Shown: positions 6,550 through 11,577 of the stretch, one piece after another | Numbering within the stretch: the stretch's first letter is position 1 | Layout: each line of letters opens with the position of its first letter | Origin: Sulfurimonas sp. | GTDB taxonomy: Bacteria > Campylobacterota > Campylobacteria > Campylobacterales > Sulfurimonadaceae | DNA length: 11,577 bases | Assembly (NCBI GenBank): GCA_021107375.1 | Contig: JAIOSY010000129.1 | Span: 1 to 11,577, forward strand | Direction: 5' to 3' | Translations under genes and position numbers: made by a program | The notes under the pieces: generated by a model | The model's input: only the letters and a program-made list of their open reading frames with translations | Database searches by the model: none | Told to the model about the DNA's origin: nothing

Positions 6550-7653
6550 ATGAACTACTTAAATGACTTAAAATCAATTATAAATATAAACTCATATACT
6601 AAAAATAAAGATGGTGTCGATAGGGTTGGTACTATATTTGATACATGGTTTGAAGAATTAGGCTTCATATCTGATATTCATGAAAGAGGTGATATTGGAA
6701 ATCATCGTCACTATAAATCTCCACATGCCAAAACTGCTAAAAGATTGCTTTTATTAGGACATCTTGATACAGTTTTTCCTCCAAATAAATTTGAAGATTA
6801 TACCGAAGATGCAGATTGGATATATGGTCCAGGTGTTTGTGATATGAAGGGTGGAAATATTGTAGCCCTTCAAGCACTCCGTGAACTTAAAAAAGATGGT
6901 ATTGATATACAGAACATTGATATATTACTTGTAAGTGATGAGGAAACTGGAAGTGATGACTCAAAATATTTAACTATAAAGTTAGCAAAAGATTATGACT
7001 ATTGTTTTGTTTATGAAGCTGCTGGTGAGGATATGGAAGTTGTTACTGGACGAAAGGGAGTTGGTACTTTTTTCATAGATATCCAAGGAAAAGCTGCTCA
7101 TGCTGGAAATAGTTATACTGATGGGTATGATGCAAATCTTGAGAGTTCGTATAAACTTCAGGAGTTAGTAAAACTAACTGACTTATCAAAAGGGACAACA
7201 GTTAATGTTGGAAAAATTGAGGGTGGAATTGGTGCAAATACAATAAGTCCACATGCCAAGATCACTTTTGAACTTAGGTATAAAACACAAGATGAGAGAG
7301 ATAGAGTTTTAAAAAATGTAGATGAAATAGTAGATACTTCTTATGTAAATGGAACTTCTTCAATTTTAAGTGGTGGTATTCAAAGAGATGTTATGCAAAC
7401 TTCGTCAGCTTCTCTTAATTTGATTAAATCGATTGAAAGTATTACAAATCAAGATTTGAAATCTGAGGAGAGAGGTGGAGTTAGTGATGCAAATATCGTA
7501 AGTTCAAACGGTGTTGTAACTCTTGATGGCTTTGGACCCTTTGGTGATGGTGATCACACCGTTAAAGAGAGAGCAAGTAAAAGTAGTTTTGTAAGTAGAA
7601 TAGAATTAAGTAAAAAATTATTTAAATATTTTATAGAAAAATCAGATTTTTAA
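6550..7653 (+). CDS. M20-family metallo-carboxypeptidase, glutamate carboxypeptidase (CPG2)-like
   Basis: This is a 367-aa cytosolic di-zinc peptidase of the M20 family, closest by eye to the carboxypeptidase G2 group, which removes C-terminal glutamate from peptides or folate-type conjugates. Metal and catalytic residues are all visible: His71 and Asp73 in GHLDTVF, bridging Asp98 in GPGVCDMKGG, catalytic Glu131 and ligand Glu132 in DEETGS, Glu156 in YEAAGED, and His336 in GDGDHTVKERA. The dimerisation (lid) domain spans roughly 168-285, with GKAAHAG and NVGKIEGGIGANTISP. There is no signal peptide, unlike periplasmic CPG2. The start is fixed by YLNDLKSIININSYTKN, which matches typical M20 N-termini, although no ribosome site precedes it. 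The ATP-grasp ligase follows after 9 bp, so both are probably one transcript. The substrate is inferred, not shown. Confidence 0.9.
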   Translation: MNYLNDLKSIININSYTKNKDGVDRVGTIFDTWFEELGFISDIHERGDIGNHRHYKSPHAKTAKRLLLLGHLDTVFPPNKFEDYTEDADWIYGPGVCDMKGGNIVALQALRELKKDGIDIQNIDILLVSDEETGSDDSKYLTIKLAKDYDYCFVYEAAGEDMEVVTGRKGVGTFFIDIQGKAAHAGNSYTDGYDANLESSYKLQELVKLTDLSKGTTVNVGKIEGGIGANTISPHAKITFELRYKTQDERDRVLKNVDEIVDTSYVNGTSSILSGGIQRDVMQTSSASLNLIKSIESITNQDLKSEERGGVSDANIVSSNGVVTLDGFGPFGDGDHTVKERASKSSFVSRIELSKKLFKYFIEKSDF

Positions 7654-7662
7654 GGAGCGTGT

Positions 7663-8568
7663 ATGTCATTAAATAGAAAAATAGGAATGTGGCTTTATAG
7701 CAATAGTGGTGGAGATAAAATTCAGAAGAAAATTATTAAAAAATTAAGAGAAAGAGATATTGAAACCATTAATGATATAAGATTACACGATTGTATTGCT
7801 CAAAATGGACATATTTATTATGATAAATTAAAAGTTGATAAATTAGATTTGTTTTTTTCATATAATGCAGGTGAACAAACTCAGTATCAAATGTATCTTT
7901 ATCAAGCATTAAATCGTGTTATTCCTATGATTAACTCTTATGATGCCTTTGCTCTAACTGAAGATAAATTTCATACATCATTTGTTCTTAGAAATGAGGG
8001 GATTCAAACGGCTGATTATAAGCTTTGTCATAGAGATAATGGAGCAGCACTTAAAAAAATTATCAAACAATGGGATAAAATGGTTTATAAACCAACTGAT
8101 GGTTGGGGTGGAGTTGGACTTACTAAGATTGAAAATGAAGCAAGTCTTGATATGTTAATGCCATTTTTAAATCAGATGGATTTACGATATTTTTATGTTG
8201 AAAAATTTATAAAATATGATAACACTGATTTTAGAGTAGATGTTGTTGATGGTGAGTTTGTAGCTTGTTATGGTAGAAAAGCAAATGGAACAGATTGGAG
8301 AACAAATATCACTGCTGGTGGTTCTGTATTTATGAGAGAAGCGAATGACGATATTATAAATACAGCCATAAATGCATGTAAAGCAACAGGTGTAGATATT
8401 GGTGGAGTTGATATTATATATGATCTTGAAAAAGAGGAGTATATAGTTCTTGAAGTAAATGGTATTCCAGCTTTTGCAACTCCTGAGCAAGAAAAAATGG
8501 GATTAGATTTTAACAATAAAAAGATAGATTTAATTGTTGATTTAATAGATAGAAAAATAGCTAAATAG
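7663..8568 (+). CDS. RimK/LysX-like ATP-grasp ligase
   Basis: This 301-aa cytosolic ATP-grasp enzyme belongs to the RimK/LysX/MptN group, which activates a carboxylate as acyl-phosphate and joins it to the amine of an amino acid, most often glutamate. An N-terminal preATP-grasp domain (about 1-95) precedes DKFHTSFVLRNEGI (101-114), ATP-binding Lys143 in VYKPTDGWGGVGL with the Gly-rich loop, hinge YVEKFI (178-183), DFRVDVVDGE (189-198) and WRTNITAGGS (212-221). The Mg2+ ligands are Asp250, Glu264 and Asn266 in GVDIIYD and VLEVNGIPAF. All catalytic positions look intact. ATG 7663 has an excellent AAGGAG site (7652-7657) overlapping the M20 stop. The acceptor substrate is not identifiable; nothing in the window encodes S6 or lysine biosynthesis. 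Sitting between two carboxypeptidases suggests a ligation/removal cycle. Confidence 0.9.
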   Translation: MSLNRKIGMWLYSNSGGDKIQKKIIKKLRERDIETINDIRLHDCIAQNGHIYYDKLKVDKLDLFFSYNAGEQTQYQMYLYQALNRVIPMINSYDAFALTEDKFHTSFVLRNEGIQTADYKLCHRDNGAALKKIIKQWDKMVYKPTDGWGGVGLTKIENEASLDMLMPFLNQMDLRYFYVEKFIKYDNTDFRVDVVDGEFVACYGRKANGTDWRTNITAGGSVFMREANDDIINTAINACKATGVDIGGVDIIYDLEKEEYIVLEVNGIPAFATPEQEKMGLDFNNKKIDLIVDLIDRKIAK

Positions 8569-8599
8569 ATAAAATTACCTCATTTGAAGATTAAAAGAG

Positions 8600-8605
8600 T
8601 ATAAT
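8600..8605 (+). promoter_or_regulatory. -10 element of the M14 carboxypeptidase promoter
   Basis: TATAAT at 8600-8605 lies in the 81-nt gap between the ligase and the M14 gene. It would start RNA near 8612 with a leader of about 38 nt. No good -35 is seen, as is common in Campylobacterota promoters. AAGAG (8595-8599) and CTCTT (8610-8614) flank it as a short inverted repeat, which could be an operator or a chance match. Confidence 0.55.
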
Positions 8606-8649
8606 CGCGCTCTTAAAAATTAAATAAATTTTCATATTGAGGCAATAAT

Positions 8650-11235
8650 TTGAGACAACAATATACTTCATACAACGAATGTATAGATTTTTTTAAATCT
8701 GCACAAAAAACTAATCCAAACCTTTTTAAAGTAGAATCAATTGGTAAAACATGGGAAGATAGAGATATTATCGCCGTTACAATTACTAAAGATATTAAAA
8801 AAAATAAAGAAAAACCAGCACTTTTTTATACTGGTACTATTCATGCAAGAGAATGGATAGGGATAGAACTTTCTTTAACTTTTGCAAAATATATTTTAGA
8901 ACATATTGATTATGATCCACAATTAAATGCTATTTTAGATTCAACTACGCTATATATGGTGCCATGTGCAAATCCTGATGGATTTGAGTATTCAAGAAAT
9001 CATTTCTCTTTTTGGAGAAAAAACAGAAGAAGAAATGAAGATGGAAGTTTTGGAGTTGATTTAAATAGAAACTTTTCTGTGGGGTTTGTACCAAATAAAG
9101 ATACAACATCAAATGTATACTCTGGTCCTAGCCCATTTTCTGAACCTGAAACTGCTGCTCTTAGAGATTTTATAATGGAGCATAAAAATATTACTATAGC
9201 TTTAGATTATCATTCACAAGGAAATGTTTTCTTCCCTGCTCATAACTTTATACATGAAGATGCCATTGACGCAATAGATTTAAATCTTTTAGCTGGAAAT
9301 ATGGCTGAAGAGATTAGAAAAGAATCTGGTCGTGAGTATGGTGTTCATATGGGAAAACCACCTGTTCATCTTATCTCTGGGAGTGGTAGAGAGTTTTATT
9401 ATTCTCAAGGAGTTTTAGCTTTAGTAGCTGAGGTAGGAACTAGAAATATTAGTGATTATAAAGAGCATATGAGTGAGAATATTGATGAGAATATTTCAGC
9501 TTTAATTTTTGCATTATCTGAAGTAAATAATTATAAAAAAGAAGATTTTTTACCAAGAGTAGAAAATTTTATAGCTGTAAATATTAAATCTAGAGAAGTT
9601 GAACTTACTTGGAATTATATAGATGATGATAGTTTATATTTTGAAATTTATCGCTCTTATAGGAAAAAAGGATATGCTCAAATATCAAATAGAATAGGAA
9701 TGACAAAACTAAAAACTTTTATAGATAAAAATTTGACTTCTTCAACAAATTATTACTATTATGTAAGAGCAGTTTGTAAAAAACGAAATATAAAATCACC
9801 ATTTGCTCAAATGTGTGCTATTAGAACGCAACCAGCTGAAAATATGTTTTCTAAAATTTTATATCCATTAGCAGATAAAATAGGATATGTTGGTGAAAAA
9901 ACAAAGAAAAACAATGAACATTTTGGAAATAATTCACTTTTTGTAGGTATATCTGAAAATAAAGGTGAGTGTTATGGTATTTCATGTTTTTCATTAAATA
10001 CAATTCCTGAAAATGCGGTTATAACAAGTGCTTCTATCTCTTTTTATCCGATGAATCGTGTAGCTGTTCAGATTGAAAGCTTTGGAGAGTGGAGAGTTGG
10101 TCAAGTTGATGAGAGAACAATAGATAAAATTGATAGTTTTGAAGATATAAAAAATGCAAAAGTATTAAGTTATATAGATCGACCAAGTGGTTCGGCACAA
10201 TTAGCTCAAGGTGTATGGAGAACTTATCAATTTGCATCTCAAGAGATTTCAGTACTTCAAAAATCATTAAAAAGAAGAGAAGCTTATTTTAGAATGGAAG
10301 GACCAATATCACTTCCTCTTAGTCGTGCTTCACAAATGATGCAGTGGGATATTGGATATGGAAAATTTAGTGGAGGTCTTACATATAGACCTAAATTGGA
10401 TATCTCTTATACAATTAATGAAGCTAGAATCGATTTAGAATCTGTAACAGAAACAACAATAACAAAAGATAAAATGATTGAATCAAGTTTAAAAGTAGGA
10501 TTTGATAAAAATGGGGATAAAGAATATGGGTGTATAGAATTTGATTTATCAAATATTCCAGAGATGGATAATACTGTAATATCAAATGCTTATATTGATG
10601 TAGAAGCAATACAAATTAACTCTTTAAATTCACTTCGTTTTCATATTGAAATGATAGTTCCATGTGAGGGTGAAAAAACATATAAAAAAGTTAAAAATAG
10701 AGAGATAATTGAGCGAATAGGTTATGATGTGAGTGTTGCCGATATTAAAGATAATTCAAAGCAAAGGTTTGTTTTTGATAAATATGCGATTACCGAGATG
10801 TTGAAAAATGCAGATGAAAGTTCAAAAGCTGTTTTTATTATATCTGCTTCATCTCAAAAATCATTTTGTAAATCTCAAAATGTTAGTTGGTGTGACTCTA
10901 AAAGAGTAAAAAGACCATCTTTGGTGATTAACTATATAAAGAAAAGAAGAGTTGCTCCTAAAAGTATTGAGAACTTAAGACATACTTTAGAAAGTGGTGT
11001 AATCAAATTAGAATGGGATGTTCCTGATGATGATGCATTTAAAGGTGCAATAGTTGTTAAAAATCCATTTAGAATTCCATGCTCACCATATGATGGACAA
11101 AAACTTTACGGTGGTTTAGATAATTATACTTATGATAATTTTGGAGATAAGGATGCACACAAATATTATGCAGTTTTTTCATATGATGATGTTCCAAATT
11201 TTTCAAAAGCACAGTTTATCGAGGTTAATAGTTAA
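8650..11235 (+). CDS. Multidomain M14 zinc carboxypeptidase with Fn3 and DNRLRE-like modules
   Basis: The product has 861 aa. The M14 carboxypeptidase domain (about 4-295) has zinc ligands His65 and Glu68 (HAREW) and His188 (LDYHSQG), carboxylate-binding Asn139-Arg140 (GVDLNRNF) and catalytic Glu261 (ALVAEVG). In the block SGSGREFYYSQG, Arg247 falls at the residue-255 position of carboxypeptidase A, predicting preference for acidic C-terminal residues. Then follow a fibronectin-III-like domain (about 303-394), a DNRLRE-like beta domain (about 403-588: FGNNSLFVGISE…FSLNTIPENAVITSASISFY…RPKLDISY), a second, more divergent copy (about 592-763) and a terminal Fn3-like domain (768-861). The start is TTG 8650 with TGAGG at 8638-8642. 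An in-frame TGA at 8638-8640 excludes an upstream start, so no signal peptide can be encoded. It has its own promoter but follows the ligase in the same direction. Confidence 0.88.
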   Translation: MRQQYTSYNECIDFFKSAQKTNPNLFKVESIGKTWEDRDIIAVTITKDIKKNKEKPALFYTGTIHAREWIGIELSLTFAKYILEHIDYDPQLNAILDSTTLYMVPCANPDGFEYSRNHFSFWRKNRRRNEDGSFGVDLNRNFSVGFVPNKDTTSNVYSGPSPFSEPETAALRDFIMEHKNITIALDYHSQGNVFFPAHNFIHEDAIDAIDLNLLAGNMAEEIRKESGREYGVHMGKPPVHLISGSGREFYYSQGVLALVAEVGTRNISDYKEHMSENIDENISALIFALSEVNNYKKEDFLPRVENFIAVNIKSREVELTWNYIDDDSLYFEIYRSYRKKGYAQISNRIGMTKLKTFIDKNLTSSTNYYYYVRAVCKKRNIKSPFAQMCAIRTQPAENMFSKILYPLADKIGYVGEKTKKNNEHFGNNSLFVGISENKGECYGISCFSLNTIPENAVITSASISFYPMNRVAVQIESFGEWRVGQVDERTIDKIDSFEDIKNAKVLSYIDRPSGSAQLAQGVWRTYQFASQEISVLQKSLKRREAYFRMEGPISLPLSRASQMMQWDIGYGKFSGGLTYRPKLDISYTINEARIDLESVTETTITKDKMIESSLKVGFDKNGDKEYGCIEFDLSNIPEMDNTVISNAYIDVEAIQINSLNSLRFHIEMIVPCEGEKTYKKVKNREIIERIGYDVSVADIKDNSKQRFVFDKYAITEMLKNADESSKAVFIISASSQKSFCKSQNVSWCDSKRVKRPSLVINYIKKRRVAPKSIENLRHTLESGVIKLEWDVPDDDAFKGAIVVKNPFRIPCSPYDGQKLYGGLDNYTYDNFGDKDAHKYYAVFSYDDVPNFSKAQFIEVNS

Positions 11236-11249
11236 AAATAATTCTTAAA

Positions 11250-11283
11250 TATAACTAGTCAAAATTTAAATTGATTAGTTATA
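11250..11283. terminator. Strong AT-rich hairpin after the M14 gene
   Basis: A 13-bp stem joins 11250-11262 (TATAACTAGTCAA) with 11271-11283 (TTGATTAGTTATA) around an 8-nt loop, with one G-U pair. It begins 15 nt after the M14 stop codon. There is no U-tract on the plus strand (ACTCATG follows); the reverse strand is T-rich beyond the stem. It is probably a transcription boundary or 3' stabiliser. Confidence 0.5.
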
Positions 11284-11349
11284 ACTCATGAACTTGAAAA
11301 TTCTTCCAAGCTTCCAAATAATTTAAGCCACCTCTAAGTAACAACCCCC

Positions 11350-11355
11350 TATAAT
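11350..11355 (+). promoter_or_regulatory. Possible stable-RNA (rRNA operon) promoter, -10 box
   Basis: TATAAT at 11350-11355 is followed by GCCCATCCAC, a GC-rich discriminator closely resembling that of E. coli rrn P1 promoters (TATAATGCGCCTCCAC). Such discriminators confer stringent/ppGpp control on stable-RNA genes. No convincing -35 is seen 16-18 nt upstream. No protein-coding gene follows in the remaining 220 nt. Confidence 0.5.
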
Positions 11356-11361
11356 GCCCAT

Positions 11362-11577
11362 CCACAAACAGAGACGCGTAGTGTAAAAGGGGTTGGGAAG
11401 CTTCGAGTTGAAGTTTTACTCAATGTTTGCGATCATTGAAAACTAAGCAAGTAATAGACTCAATAGTAACAACTATTAAGTTGGAATATTACTTAGAAAT
11501 AACTAATAAGACAACGACCGTCTATTCTATTTGAATTCTTAGATATTAATTTATCTAAGTTCCCTAAATAGTATAGA
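11362..11577 (+). other. Structured noncoding leader, probably of an rRNA operon continuing past the window
   Basis: The last 342 nt of the window have no supported gene. After the promoter-like box lies a run of hairpins: 11398-11416 (CTTC/GAAG core), 11421-11438 (CAATG/CATTG), 11458-11481 (AATAGT-AACA-ACTATT core) and 11521-11577 (an 8-bp CTTAGATA/TATCTAAG stem at 11538-11559 inside a 10-nt outer arm pairing 11521-11530 with 11568-11577, one mismatch). The segment ATTGAAAACTAAGCAAG (11435-11451) resembles the GAAAACTAAACAA stretch upstream of rRNA genes in other bacteria. No mature 16S sequence is reached, so assignment as a pre-16S or other stable-RNA leader is inference. Confidence 0.45.

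Noticed and set aside
8182..8516. Two minus-strand frames opposite the ATP-grasp gene
   Set aside because: They are antisense to conserved ATP-grasp motifs and have compositionally biased translations (Ile/Cys/Ser-rich).
10034..10609. Minus-strand frames opposite the M14 C-terminal modules
   Set aside because: Leu/Tyr/Gln-rich shadows of the plus-strand coding pattern, with no start signals.
11303..11318. Tandem CTTCCAAG/CTTCCAAA repeat
   Set aside because: Only two copies of 8 nt with one mismatch, with no further copies or context.
11342..11395. CAACCCC / GGGGTTG inverted repeat as a stem or operator
   Set aside because: A 7-bp match separated by 40 nt spans the promoter-like -10 and would be incompatible with transcription starting there. 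It may be real but is too weak to list.
11236..11577. tRNA, tmRNA or 5S gene in the 3' noncoding region
   Set aside because: No cloverleaf, TTCGA-type T-loop with an acceptor stem, tmRNA ends or 5S landmarks could be assembled.

Overview
The window is AT-rich, low-GC chromosomal DNA that reads as Campylobacterota (formerly Epsilonproteobacteria), most likely a free-living Sulfurimonas/Sulfurovum/Arcobacter-type organism. Pointers are the compact rpsP-khpA-rimM-trmD-rplS cluster with a short (75 aa) S16, the protein flavour of these genes, receiver/GGDEF signalling genes of a kind common in that phylum, and promoters built mainly on TATAAT. The placement is inferred from sequence character and was not checked by any search.

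Layout. (1) 1-3332, plus strand: a signalling block. It starts inside a cheB whose reading frame carries one in-frame TAA between the receiver and methylesterase domains. A degenerate-receiver protein follows, then a PleD-like REC-REC-GGDEF diguanylate cyclase. (2) 3329-4114, minus strand: a protein with a C-terminal J domain, converging on the cyclase with a 4-base overlap. (3) 4196-6445: a good sigma70 promoter, a leader of about 137 nt with competing hairpins, the translation/tRNA-modification operon rpsP-khpA-rimM-trmD-rplS, and a hairpin overlapping the 3' end of rplS. (4) 6430-6549: a gap holding a C9 homopolymer and a promoter whose predicted start falls on the next gene's ATG. (5) 6550-11235: an M20 carboxypeptidase, a RimK/LysX-like ATP-grasp ligase 9 bp downstream, and, behind its own promoter and a TTG start, an 861-aa M14 zinc carboxypeptidase with Fn3 and DNRLRE-like modules. 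(6) 11236-11577: noncoding; a strong AT-rich hairpin, a TATAATGCCC-type promoter and a run of hairpins that look like the leader of a stable-RNA (probably rRNA) operon continuing past the window.

The most interesting part is region 5. A RimK-type ligase typically adds an amino acid, usually glutamate, to a carboxylate. An M20 carboxypeptidase of the CPG2 type typically removes C-terminal glutamate. The M14 enzyme carries Arg247 at the position equivalent to residue 255 of carboxypeptidase A, which sets S1' specificity; Arg there favours acidic C-terminal residues. Together they suggest a writer/eraser module for acidic amino-acid tails on an unknown acceptor, comparable in logic to tubulin polyglutamylation. 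This is inference. The M14 protein has extracellular-type modules but no possible signal peptide, which is unexplained.
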